Assembly (NCBI RefSeq): GCF_041435335.1 | Contig: NZ_CP108430.1 | Location: 1,550,001 to 1,614,000 of the forward strand | Reading direction: 5' to 3' | Length of the DNA stretch: 64,000 nucleotides | Source of the DNA: Streptomyces sp. NBC_01283 | Lineage (GTDB): Bacteria > Actinomycetota > Actinomycetes > Streptomycetales > Streptomycetaceae | Shown here: positions 34,424 to 42,368 of the stretch, piece by piece | Numbering within the stretch: the stretch's first letter is position 1 | Layout: every line of letters begins with the position of its first letter | Program-made: the position numbers and the translations under genes | The notes under the pieces: generated by a model | Told to the model about the DNA's origin: nothing | The model's input: only the letters and a program-made list of their open reading frames with translations | Database searches by the model: none

Positions 34424-37192
34424 TCAGCCACCGGTGGCTGTTGCGGCGTCGTCCTCCGCGAGCACGAGCCGGGCCAGGTGGACCCGCGAACGCACCGAGA
34501 GCTTGCGGAAGATCGACGCCAGGTGGGTGTTGACCGTGTGCGGCGAGACGACGAGGATCTCCGCGGCCGACCGGTTGGTGTGGCCCGCGGCGATCAGCCG
34601 GGCCACCTTGCGTTCCGAGGCCGTGAGCGCTTCCCAGCCCTGGCCGAGGCGCGGCCGGAGGCCTCCGGTGCGTCGGCCGGAGCGGCTTGTGGCCCGTTCC
34701 AGGTCGGCCCGCACCCGCTCTGCCTCGGCGTCTGCCCCCGCCTGGGCGTAGATGTCGTGCGCCCTGGTCAGGGCGGGTGCCGCAGCAGGGTCGCCGGCCG
34801 CGAGAAGCGCGCGTCCGAGGTCGGCCGAAGCGGCGGCGAGGGGCAGCGGCCTATGGCCGGTGAGCAGCACGCGGACCGACCGCTCCAGGAGCCCGTGGTC
34901 GGCGTTCACCAGGCCGGCCACGTGGGCGGCCGTCCCCTGTGCGGTCGGCACGGAAGGGTTGCGGATGGCGTGCTCCGCCGCCTGGGCCGCGAGGCCCTCG
35001 GCCAGGTTCCGGTCCCCGCCGCGCAGGGCGATCCGCACTGCCTGGACGACATGGGGGCGCAGGAGCCGCCAGCGGAAGAAGGGATGGTCGCGCTGCACGG
35101 ACCGGACCAGTTCGGCCGCTGCCGCGTGGTCGCCTCCGGCTTCGGCGACGACGGCCTCGAAGTACTGGTGCGTGGCGTGGTTGCCCGTGTTCGGCCGCTC
35201 GGCCACGGCCGCCCGCACGACGTCCAGGTGTTCCAGCGCGGCTTCGCGGTCGCCGCGCAGCATCGCGAGGATGCCGCGGTTGACGCGGATGTTGACCAGG
35301 TTGCCGGGCACGTGGAGGTCCGCTTCGAGCCGCTCGGCGGTGACGAAGTCGGCGTCCGCGTCGTCGAGTCGGCCGAGCCCCATGTTCAGTGTTCCCTGCG
35401 CCCAGATCAGCATGGCGGGGCGCAGGGGCGCGTCGCCCGCCGTCCGGAGCAGTCGCCGTACGGTGTCGAAGTCGTCCAGGTGGATGCGGGCGACGGCCTC
35501 CTCGGGCAGGAAGGCCGTGTCGAACACGCTCAGCGCCGTGTGGTGTTCGACGGCGACGGCGCAGTCGCCCGCGTTGAGGGCGATCTCGCCGAGACCCCAC
35601 AGCGCGAGGACACGGGCCTCCCTGTCACCGGACCGCTTCGCCTCGGCGAGCGCCCGTTCGCCGGTCTCGCGAGCGGCCCCGAGGTCGCGCCCGCGGGACC
35701 GGGCGAGGGCCTGCCGGGCGGTGAGCCGGGCGCGGATCACCGGGTCGGTGACGGCTGCCAGTGCTGCCGTCGAGCGGCGGGTCAGCTCGTGGACATCGTC
35801 GAGGTGCCACAGCGTGTCGCCGAGCACGGACTGCAGGCGGGCGAAGACGTCCAGGGGCGGCTGCCGGGCGAGCAGCATGTCCCCGGTCTCCCGTGCCTGG
35901 ATGTACCGGCCCGCGCGGGTCAGCGCGACAACGGCCCGTTCCCCCACGTCGAAGGCCATGGGCGCATGGGGCGGTACGAGTTCCAGGGCGCGTACGGCCA
36001 GGTCGGCGGCGAGGTCGGGCATCACGGCGATGACGTCCGCGGCAGCCGTGCCGAGTAGCCCGATCGCCTCCTGGTCGCCGGGTTCGGCGCTTTTCAGCAG
36101 ATGCGGGACCGCGTCGGTGGAGCTCCGGCCCGCCGCGACGAGCCGGCTCGCGGCCTCGCGGTGCAGCGCCCGGCGTACGGAGGGGACGAGATCGGCGTAC
36201 ACCGCCTGACGGAGCAGGTCGTGGCGGAACAGAAGACGTTCACCGTCGTCGTGGAGGAGGGCGGCCGTGATCGCCTCGTCCACTTCGGCGCTGAGGCCGG
36301 ATGCGGGCCGGCCGCACAGGGCGGCGGCGTCCGCGAGCGAGAACGCGCGGCCGAGGACCGAGCCGATCCGCAGGAAGTGGAGAGTGTCCGGCCGGAGATC
36401 CGCCAGCCGGTCGCGTACACCGAGGACCAGCCGCTCCGGCGGCTCCTGCGTGTCCCCGCCCGACGCCGCGATGCCCGTGAGCATCTCGGCCGCGAGGAAG
36501 GGGTTGCCTCCCGCCCCGTCGAGGAGTTCCGCGATCCGCGTCGGCACGTTCCCGCCGAGGACGTCCCGTGCCAGCTCGGCCAGGGCCGTGCCGGACAGCG
36601 GCCGGAGGGGGAGGGTCGTCGTCCGTGGCCCCTGCCCGTACAGTTCCGGGTCGTTCCTGCCCGTGAGCAGCCAGAGGACCGGGGAGCTGAGCAGCCGTGC
36701 CGGCATGACACTCAGGGCGAACCGGCTCAGCGGGTCGGCCCATTGGACGTCGTCGACCGCGATCAGTACGGGCGCGCCCGCCGAGCGCTCCTCGATCAGC
36801 TGGGCCAGTCGTTCGACGAGCCAGATGCGCTGGTCGTGGCGGCCCGCGAGGTCCGCGAAATCCGTGCTCGACAGCAGCGGCGGGTCACCGTGCAGGAGGC
36901 CGGAGGCCAGCGAGGCGAGCGGTGCCAGCTCGTGCAGTTCCTCGGCGCGTCCGTGGCTGACGAGGAACCCGTGCGCCCGCGCGATCGAGACGGTCTCCTG
37001 CAGCAGTACGGTCTTCCCGATCCCGGGCTCGCCCAGGAGCAGCGCGATCGCTCCTCCCTCGCCGTCGCGCACCGCATCGACCAGGGCGCGCAGCCGCTCC
37101 AACTCGGCTTCGCGGCCCCGCAGCCCGGGCCGGCTCAGCGCCGCGCTCCCGGGCACCGCCATGCCCTCCCCCACGTACCGGCCGGGGCTCAT
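34424..37192 (-). CDS. LAL-type LuxR regulator coupled to the sugar ABC operon
   Basis: A 922-residue LAL regulator: ATPase with normal Walker A LLGEPGIGKTVLLQ (residues about 49-62) and Walker B VLIAVDDVQWADP, a helical middle, and a C-terminal GerE HTH (LTASERKVARLIAAGHTNRS, ILVVSPHTVNTHLASIFRKL). Its ATG (37192) overlaps the stop of the MalG-like permease as ATGA, so it is translated with the importer. A MalT-like role, activating the alpha-glucoside uptake operon when inducer and ATP bind, is likely but inferred. It is the last gene of a four-gene leftward operon (40369 to 34424). Confidence 0.93.
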   Translation of the reverse strand: MSPGRYVGEGMAVPGSAALSRPGLRGREAELERLRALVDAVRDGEGGAIALLLGEPGIGKTVLLQETVSIARAHGFLVSHGRAEELHELAPLASLASGLLHGDPPLLSSTDFADLAGRHDQRIWLVERLAQLIEERSAGAPVLIAVDDVQWADPLSRFALSVMPARLLSSPVLWLLTGRNDPELYGQGPRTTTLPLRPLSGTALAELARDVLGGNVPTRIAELLDGAGGNPFLAAEMLTGIAASGGDTQEPPERLVLGVRDRLADLRPDTLHFLRIGSVLGRAFSLADAAALCGRPASGLSAEVDEAITAALLHDDGERLLFRHDLLRQAVYADLVPSVRRALHREAASRLVAAGRSSTDAVPHLLKSAEPGDQEAIGLLGTAAADVIAVMPDLAADLAVRALELVPPHAPMAFDVGERAVVALTRAGRYIQARETGDMLLARQPPLDVFARLQSVLGDTLWHLDDVHELTRRSTAALAAVTDPVIRARLTARQALARSRGRDLGAARETGERALAEAKRSGDREARVLALWGLGEIALNAGDCAVAVEHHTALSVFDTAFLPEEAVARIHLDDFDTVRRLLRTAGDAPLRPAMLIWAQGTLNMGLGRLDDADADFVTAERLEADLHVPGNLVNIRVNRGILAMLRGDREAALEHLDVVRAAVAERPNTGNHATHQYFEAVVAEAGGDHAAAAELVRSVQRDHPFFRWRLLRPHVVQAVRIALRGGDRNLAEGLAAQAAEHAIRNPSVPTAQGTAAHVAGLVNADHGLLERSVRVLLTGHRPLPLAAASADLGRALLAAGDPAAAPALTRAHDIYAQAGADAEAERVRADLERATSRSGRRTGGLRPRLGQGWEALTASERKVARLIAAGHTNRSAAEILVVSPHTVNTHLASIFRKLSVRSRVHLARLVLAEDDAATATGG

Positions 37193-38076
37193 CCCTTGAC
37201 CGATCCGGCGAGCAGTCCCCGTGCGAAGTGCCGCCGGAGGGCGAAGAAGACGACCAGCGGGACGAACGCCGCCACGAAGGCTCCCGCGGTGAGCCGCTGC
37301 CACTCGTTGCCGTACGTCCCGGCCAGGCTCGCCAGTCTGACCGTCATCGGCGCGGTCTCGGCCGTCCCGCCCGACAGCGTCAGGGCCACGAGGAGGTCGT
37401 TCCACACCCAGATGAACTGAATGATCGCGAAGGAGGCCAGGGCCGGGCGGGCCAGGGGCAGCACGATCCGGAGCAGCAGTGTCCCGTGCGACGCGCCGTC
37501 GACGCGGGCGGCCTCGATCAGGTCCCGGGGCAGCCCCGCGAGGAAGTTGTGCAGGAGGAACACCGCGAACGGCAGCGCGAACACCGTGTGGGCGAACCAG
37601 GCCTGGCCAAAACGCGCGGGGCCGGTGGGGTCCCAGGCGGGCAGGAACAGCCAGCCCTGGGAGAACAGCTTCAGCAGGGGGACGAGCGCCATCTGGAGCG
37701 GCACGACCTGGAGCGCGAAGATGCCGACGACGAGCGCGTCCCGCCCCCTGAAGTCGATCCACGCCAGGGCGTACGCCGCCAGGAACGCCAGGACGAGCGG
37801 GAACAGCACCGAGGGGAGGGTGATGACGACGGAGTTGACGAAGTACTCCGCGAGCCGCCCCGACCCGTTTCCGCCGCCGGACAGCACCTCTCCGTAGTTG
37901 TCGAGCGTGAGGTGCGGCGTGCCGAACACGGTCCACCAGCCCGTCGTCTTGATCTCCTCCTCGGGGCGGAACGAGGAGAGCAGGAGACCGAGGGTCGGTG
38001 TCGTCCAGAGGATCGCGATCACCACGGCGACCGACGTGAAGGCGCGGGAGGCCAGACGCTCCCGGACGCCGTTCAC
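37189..38076 (-). CDS. sugar ABC transporter permease, MalG/AglG-like
   Basis: A 295-residue inner-membrane protein with six predicted TM segments (first SVAVVIAILWTTPTLGLLLS) and the cytoplasmic EAA loop, EAARVDGASHGTLLLRIVLP, that docks the ATPase. The C-terminus FFALRRHFARGLLAGSVKG is typical of MalG types. GTG 38076 overlaps the stop of the preceding permease (GTGA). No ATPase gene is near; in Streptomyces many such importers share the MsiK ATPase, a known arrangement. It forms the channel with the 38073-39038 protein for an alpha-glucoside or maltose-like sugar. Confidence 0.92.
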   Translation of the reverse strand: MNGVRERLASRAFTSVAVVIAILWTTPTLGLLLSSFRPEEEIKTTGWWTVFGTPHLTLDNYGEVLSGGGNGSGRLAEYFVNSVVITLPSVLFPLVLAFLAAYALAWIDFRGRDALVVGIFALQVVPLQMALVPLLKLFSQGWLFLPAWDPTGPARFGQAWFAHTVFALPFAVFLLHNFLAGLPRDLIEAARVDGASHGTLLLRIVLPLARPALASFAIIQFIWVWNDLLVALTLSGGTAETAPMTVRLASLAGTYGNEWQRLTAGAFVAAFVPLVVFFALRRHFARGLLAGSVKG

Positions 38077-39038
38077 CCCGCCCTCCGCTGCGCCCGGACC
38101 TGGTGGGCGACGAAGGGAGTGACGAGGACGAAGAGGAGCACGGCGAGCGCCGCGCCGCGGCCCGTCTCGCCGTAGCGGAAGGCCTGGTCGTACATCTCGT
38201 GGGCGATGACGCCCGTGTCGAACTGTCCGCCGGTCATGGTCTTGACGATGTCGAAGGCCTTGAAGGTTCCGATCGCCTGGGCGAGGACCACGACGAGCAG
38301 CGTGGGTCGGATCGACGGCATGGTGATCCGCCAGAAGATCTGCCGGGGGGACGCGCCGTCGAGTCGGGCCGCCTCGGTCAGCTCTCCGGGAACGGCCCTG
38401 ATCGCGCCGGCCAGCAGGACGGCCGCGAAGCCCGCCTGGGCCCACACCATCACCACGATGAGGAACAGGACGTTCCAGGGAGAGTCCACGAGCCATTGCC
38501 TCGGTTCGCCGCCGAACGCGACGACGACCTGGTTCAGCAGCCCGATCTGCCCGCCCTCCGCGGGGCGGTAGGCGTAGACGAACTTCCACACGACACCCGC
38601 GCCGACGAGCGAGATCGCCATGGGCGTCAGGACGAGGGACAGCGCGAGCGCCTCGAACCGCGACCGTACGACGGCCGCCGCGTAGAGCAGACCGACGGAG
38701 GTCGCCAGCGACGGCACGAGCACCACCCAGGCCAGGGTGTTGCACAGCGCGACCAGCGCCCGGGGGTCGGTGAACATCCACACGTAGTTGTCGAAGCCGG
38801 CCCACGTGTCTCCCCCGTTCCCCGTGAACGACAGCGCCAGGGTGCGCAGAGCGGGCAGGAGGAGACCCACCGTGAGCAGCAGCAGCGCGGGGGCCAGCAG
38901 GAGGAGGACCGCGGCCCTTCTCCTGACCGGCCCCCGGTGCAGCGCCAGCACGATCAGGGAGACCACCGCCGCGAAGGCGGCGAGGCCCTGGAGCAGGTAC
39001 AGCAGCTTGGGTTGCTGGGCGACGACGTCGAACGGCAT
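38073..39038 (-). CDS. sugar ABC transporter permease, MalF/AglF-like
   Basis: A 321-residue membrane protein with an extra N-terminal helix pair (LLYLLQGLAAFAAVVSLIVL, AVLLLLAPALLLLTVGLLLP) and the six-helix permease core. The EAA loop reads LTEAARLDGASPRQIFWRIT, followed by MPSIRPTLLVVVLAQAIGTF. ATG 39038 overlaps the stop of the binding-protein gene by one base (TGATG), which indicates coupled translation. It pairs with the 37189-38076 permease. Order binding protein, MalF type, MalG type, LAL regulator is a complete importer set apart from the ATPase. Confidence 0.92.
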   Translation of the reverse strand: MPFDVVAQQPKLLYLLQGLAAFAAVVSLIVLALHRGPVRRRAAVLLLLAPALLLLTVGLLLPALRTLALSFTGNGGDTWAGFDNYVWMFTDPRALVALCNTLAWVVLVPSLATSVGLLYAAAVVRSRFEALALSLVLTPMAISLVGAGVVWKFVYAYRPAEGGQIGLLNQVVVAFGGEPRQWLVDSPWNVLFLIVVMVWAQAGFAAVLLAGAIRAVPGELTEAARLDGASPRQIFWRITMPSIRPTLLVVVLAQAIGTFKAFDIVKTMTGGQFDTGVIAHEMYDQAFRYGETGRGAALAVLLFVLVTPFVAHQVRAQRRAG

Positions 39039-40369
39039 CAGTGGCTCGGCCAGGACCGTTCGATGGACTCGGCGACCCGCCGGGTGCTCGCGCCGCCGAT
39101 CCAGTCGACGGATCCCTTCCAGAACGTCCCGGCGCCGACCGAAGCGGGCATCAGGTCCGAACCGTCGAACCTGAACCGTGCCCCGGGATCCTGGAGCAGC
39201 TGGATCGAGAGCCTGTCGACCGGGGTGGCGGCATTCGCCGGATCCACGCCCTTGTTCGCCGAGACGAACGGGCCCTTCTTCATACGTGCGTTCGCGAAGT
39301 CCGCGGAGGCCAGGTACTCCTGGTAGGCCCGTACTTCGGGACGGTCGGCGAACGCCGCGGCGAACACTCCACCACCCAGTACGGGGCGGTCGGCCGGCTC
39401 GGCCCCTGGCAGGAGGAAGGCGTAGACGTCCTTGTCCGGTCCGATCCCGGTGCCCTTCGGCCACATGTCGGCGTAGAACGAGGCTTGGCGGTGCATCGCA
39501 CAGTCACCGGAGAGAATCGGTGTGCCGGCCTCCTGGAAGGGGATCGACGCCATCGAACGGGCCGGACCGAAACCCCCGTTGGCGTACCGGTCGTTCTTGA
39601 GGATGGACCCCACGGTGTCCATGGCCTTGATCACCCGCGGGTCGTTGAACGGGATCTTGTGGGCGACCCACTGGTCGTAGACGTGCGTCCCCTGCTGACG
39701 CAGCAGGACGTCCTCGATCCAGTCCGTCACGGGAAAGCCGGTCGCCTCGGCGGACTCGATGCCCGCGCACCACGGCTTGACGCCCGACGCCGCGACCTTC
39801 TCCGTCACGGCCATCAGCTCGGACCATGTGCGGGGAACGCTCAGTCCCCTGTCGCGGAAGGACTTCGGCGAGTACCAGACGAAGGACTTCACGTTGGCGA
39901 CCAGCGGCGTGCCGTAGAGGGTGCCTTTCACGGTCGCGTAGCTGTTCCAGTCCGCCGACCAGCCCTGCTTCGCGAGGGCCGCGACCCTGGCGCTCGCGGG
40001 CTTGAGCTTCCCCGCTCGCGCAAAGCGTTCGAGGAGGCCGGGCTGAGGGAAGAACGCCACGTCCGGCGCGCTCCCGCCGTCCACTCGGAGTTGGATCTGG
40101 GCCTCGAACTCGCCGTCCCCCTCGTACTTGACGTCGATCCCCGTGCAGTCCGCGAAGTCCGCCCAGGTCTCTTCGAACAGGTCCGCCTCCCGGTCCCGGT
40201 TCTCCGCGTAGACGGTGACCTCGGTGCCGGGGTGCTTGCCATACTTGGCATACGGTCCGCAGTCCGCGGCGGCATGCGACCGCTGACCGCTGTCCTGCGG
40301 AACACCGCAGGCGGTGGCAAGGACGGCGAGGGCTGTGACGGCGAGCGCGAGCCTCGCGCCGAACCTCAT
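39038..40369 (-). CDS. sugar-binding lipoprotein of ABC importer (AglE-like)
   Basis: A 443-residue extracytoplasmic solute-binding lipoprotein. The signal peptide RFGARLALAVTALAVLATAC ends in the lipobox (ATAC) and the mature Cys is anchored to the membrane. Family-1 binding-protein features are visible: TEVTVYAENRDREADLFEET, GSAPDVAFFPQPGLLERFAR, WYSPKSFRDRGLSVPRTWSE and a C-terminal DWIGGAS block. The profile is closest to alpha-glucoside binders by recollection. GGAGGAGA precedes ATG 40369. It is first in the operon and an inverted repeat 63 bases upstream (40432-40457) is a candidate operator. Confidence 0.92.
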   Translation of the reverse strand: MRFGARLALAVTALAVLATACGVPQDSGQRSHAAADCGPYAKYGKHPGTEVTVYAENRDREADLFEETWADFADCTGIDVKYEGDGEFEAQIQLRVDGGSAPDVAFFPQPGLLERFARAGKLKPASARVAALAKQGWSADWNSYATVKGTLYGTPLVANVKSFVWYSPKSFRDRGLSVPRTWSELMAVTEKVAASGVKPWCAGIESAEATGFPVTDWIEDVLLRQQGTHVYDQWVAHKIPFNDPRVIKAMDTVGSILKNDRYANGGFGPARSMASIPFQEAGTPILSGDCAMHRQASFYADMWPKGTGIGPDKDVYAFLLPGAEPADRPVLGGGVFAAAFADRPEVRAYQEYLASADFANARMKKGPFVSANKGVDPANAATPVDRLSIQLLQDPGARFRFDGSDLMPASVGAGTFWKGSVDWIGGASTRRVAESIERSWPSH

Positions 40370-40431
40370 GGGCGTATCTCCTCCGATCGCCCGCCGAAGA
40401 GCTCTCGGGGGCGATCAGAAGCTACCAGCGC

Positions 40432-40457
40432 TCGAACAAAATCGACTAATCGTTCGA
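40432..40457. promoter_or_regulatory. inverted repeat upstream of the sugar ABC operon
   Basis: TCGAAC (40432-40437) and GTTCGA (40452-40457) are exact complements separated by 14 A/T-rich bases, 63 bases before the binding-protein start. This is the most A/T-rich stretch nearby and probably overlaps the promoter. It could bind the LAL regulator or a LacI-type repressor. Confidence 0.4.
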
Positions 40458-40472
40458 TCTCGACTGATCGGG

Positions 40473-41198
40473 TCAGCGGGCGGCGGACCGGGCGGCTTCC
40501 CGGATCAGCTCCGCCACGGCCTTGGGCTGGGCGAGCATGACCAGGTGGGAGGAGTCGACCTCGACGGTGGTCATGCCGGCGCGCTCGTAGCCGTAGCGCT
40601 CCACATCGGGGTTGATGGTCCGGTCGGAGGTGGCGACCAAGCCCCACGCGGGCTTGGTCTTCCACGCCGCGACCGGCGCCGCCTCCGAGAAGGCCCGTGC
40701 GGCCAGGGGGCGTTGGGAGACGGCGAGCACCGCGGCGAGGCCGGGGTCGATGTCCGCCGCGAAGAGGGCGGGGAACTCCTCGGTCTTCACCGAGACGTCC
40801 GTACCGGTCTCGGTGGAGCCGGCCACCGGGAACGGGGTGTAGACGAGCGCGTCGGCGAGACCGGAGTCGGGGAAGCGGCCCTGCAGCTCGCCCAGGCTCT
40901 CTCCCTCCTCCAGTGCATATCCCGCGAGGTACACCAGTGCGTGGACGTTGTCCTCCGTGCCGGCGAGCGTGATGACGGCGCCGCCGTAGGAGTGCCCGAC
41001 CAGGATCACGGGGCCTTCGACGGCGCGGATCACCGAGGCGATGTACGCGGCGTCGTCGACGAGGCCGCGATTGGGCACGGCCGGGGCCAGCACTTCCATG
41101 CCGGCGGCGGTCAGTTCGGGGATGACGCGGGCGAAGCTGGAGGCGTCGGCGAAGGCGCCGTGGACCAGGACGACGGTGGGGCGGGCGTGTCGGGACAT
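40473..41198 (-). CDS. alpha/beta hydrolase, EstC/salicylate-esterase-like
   Basis: A 241-residue paralogue of the 24516 and 45288 hydrolases. PTVVLVHGAFADASSF begins the fold; the nucleophile elbow is GHSYGGAVI, the acid probably lies in TSDRTINPDVERY and the catalytic His in DSSHLVMLAQP. No signal peptide. ATG 41198 has a moderate ribosome site. It is the last member of a leftward set beginning at 46118 (hydrolase, lipase, amidohydrolase, acetate-transporter-like protein, GNAT, this gene) with gaps of 16-64 bases, so it is likely one operon. The substrate is unknown, probably an ester handled by the same pathway. Confidence 0.9.
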   Translation of the reverse strand: MSRHARPTVVLVHGAFADASSFARVIPELTAAGMEVLAPAVPNRGLVDDAAYIASVIRAVEGPVILVGHSYGGAVITLAGTEDNVHALVYLAGYALEEGESLGELQGRFPDSGLADALVYTPFPVAGSTETGTDVSVKTEEFPALFAADIDPGLAAVLAVSQRPLAARAFSEAAPVAAWKTKPAWGLVATSDRTINPDVERYGYERAGMTTVEVDSSHLVMLAQPKAVAELIREAARSAAR

Positions 41199-41262
41199 GT
41201 GAGAACTCCTCGGTGTGTGACGGGGGACGGGTCTGGGGATGGGGAGACGGGCGCGCGGTGCT

Positions 41263-41577
41263 TCACAGACCGAAGCGGGCGCGCCTCGCCTCGGGAACCA
41301 GGTCGGTGTACTCGGGGTGCTTGCCGATCCAGCCCCGGATGAACGGGCAGTACGGCAGGACGCGCAGCCCACGGGTCCGGGCGTCGTCGAGCGCTCCCCG
41401 GGCGAGGACGCCGCCCAGGCCGCGGCCGGCGAACCGGCTGTCGATCTCGGTGTGGATGAAGGCGATCTCGCCCTCCGAGAGGTGGTACTCGGCGAATCCC
41501 GCGGTCTCGGCGCCGTCGTCGCCGGCGAGGATCTCGTACCGGGACCTCTCGGGCCGGTCCGTCACCTGCGGTTCCAT
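41263..41577 (-). CDS. YjdJ-type GNAT acetyltransferase
   Basis: A 104-residue minimal GNAT protein. The acetyl-CoA pyrophosphate loop is RFAGRGLGGVLARGALDDAR (R/Q-x-x-G-x-G/A), preceded by the strand AFIHTEIDS and followed by LRVLPYCPFIRGWIGKHPEY, the typical C-x-F/Y-x-x-x-[WY] end of the YjdJ group. AGGAG lies before ATG 41577. Small GNATs of this type acetylate amines or protein N-termini; the substrate here is unknown. It is inside the hydrolase/amidohydrolase operon, 46 bases after the transporter gene. Confidence 0.9.
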   Translation of the reverse strand: MEPQVTDRPERSRYEILAGDDGAETAGFAEYHLSEGEIAFIHTEIDSRFAGRGLGGVLARGALDDARTRGLRVLPYCPFIRGWIGKHPEYTDLVPEARRARFGL

Positions 41578-41623
41578 GGGTGCTCCTGTGCGGTCGTGTG
41601 GTGGCGGGGTGGGTGGGGCCGGG

Positions 41624-42352
41624 TCAGAGCGTGCGGCGCACGCCGGCCTGGCGTTCCAGGTTGCGCAGTTGGACGGCCAGGTCGCCTTCCACGGCGAAGT
41701 GGGCGGGGCCGCTGCGGCCGATGGGCAGGACCTGCTCGCTGCGCATGTCCTCGAGCATCAGGGCGAACGCCGTGTACATCGCGACGAGCGCCACGACGAA
41801 GCCGAGCGCACCGGCCGTGAGCGTCAGCCATTCGGCACCGGTGATGCCCGCGAGGCCGGTGGCCGCCCAGCGGGGCAAGGAGGCCACGATGACGAACCAC
41901 AGCGCGCGCTTGGGCCGCGTCACGGCGGTCATCAAGGCCCCGAAAGCGAGGAGCGCCAGGTTGAACACGCCGAGGACCTGGAGGCCGTCGGCCGCGCCGC
42001 TGAACATGATGAGTGCGTACGCCAGCCAGCTGCCGGCGAACACCGCCATCAGCGTCGCCGCGATCACGTCACGGGCGCCGAAGGCCAGGATGCTCACCAG
42101 GAGCTGGAGGGCGAAGGCCGGGAGCACCGTGAAGGCGACGGCGGGGCGGGCCGCCTCGCCGAGCAGCCCCAGCTGGAGGCAGCCCGTCATCACGGAAGCG
42201 ATGGCGATCGTGAAGAAGCCCAACGGCATGGGGGAAGCGATGGGGCGCAGGTTGATCCGGGTCATCGACCGGAGGTCCGGCTCGAAACGGCGTCCCGGGG
42301 GCATGGCCGCCGGGGTGTCGCCGTCGTCGGCGGCGGGGGAAGCTGCGGACAT
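41624..42352 (-). CDS. GPR1/FUN34/YaaH-like acetate transporter family protein
   Basis: A 242-residue membrane protein with six predicted TM helices. The N-terminal ASPMPLGFFTIAIASVMTGC corresponds to the NPAPLGL motif of SatP/YaaH acetate-succinate transporters, though two of its residues differ. Helices such as FALQLLVSILAFGARDVIAA and AEWLTLTAGALGFVVALVAM follow, with an acidic and polar C-terminal tail. It lies 16 bases after the amidohydrolase gene. Export or uptake of a small acid released by the neighbouring hydrolases would fit. The family call is moderate because the signature is imperfect. Confidence 0.7.
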   Translation of the reverse strand: MSAASPAADDGDTPAAMPPGRRFEPDLRSMTRINLRPIASPMPLGFFTIAIASVMTGCLQLGLLGEAARPAVAFTVLPAFALQLLVSILAFGARDVIAATLMAVFAGSWLAYALIMFSGAADGLQVLGVFNLALLAFGALMTAVTRPKRALWFVIVASLPRWAATGLAGITGAEWLTLTAGALGFVVALVAMYTAFALMLEDMRSEQVLPIGRSGPAHFAVEGDLAVQLRNLERQAGVRRTL

Positions 42353-42368
42353 CGGGTGGATCTCTCTT

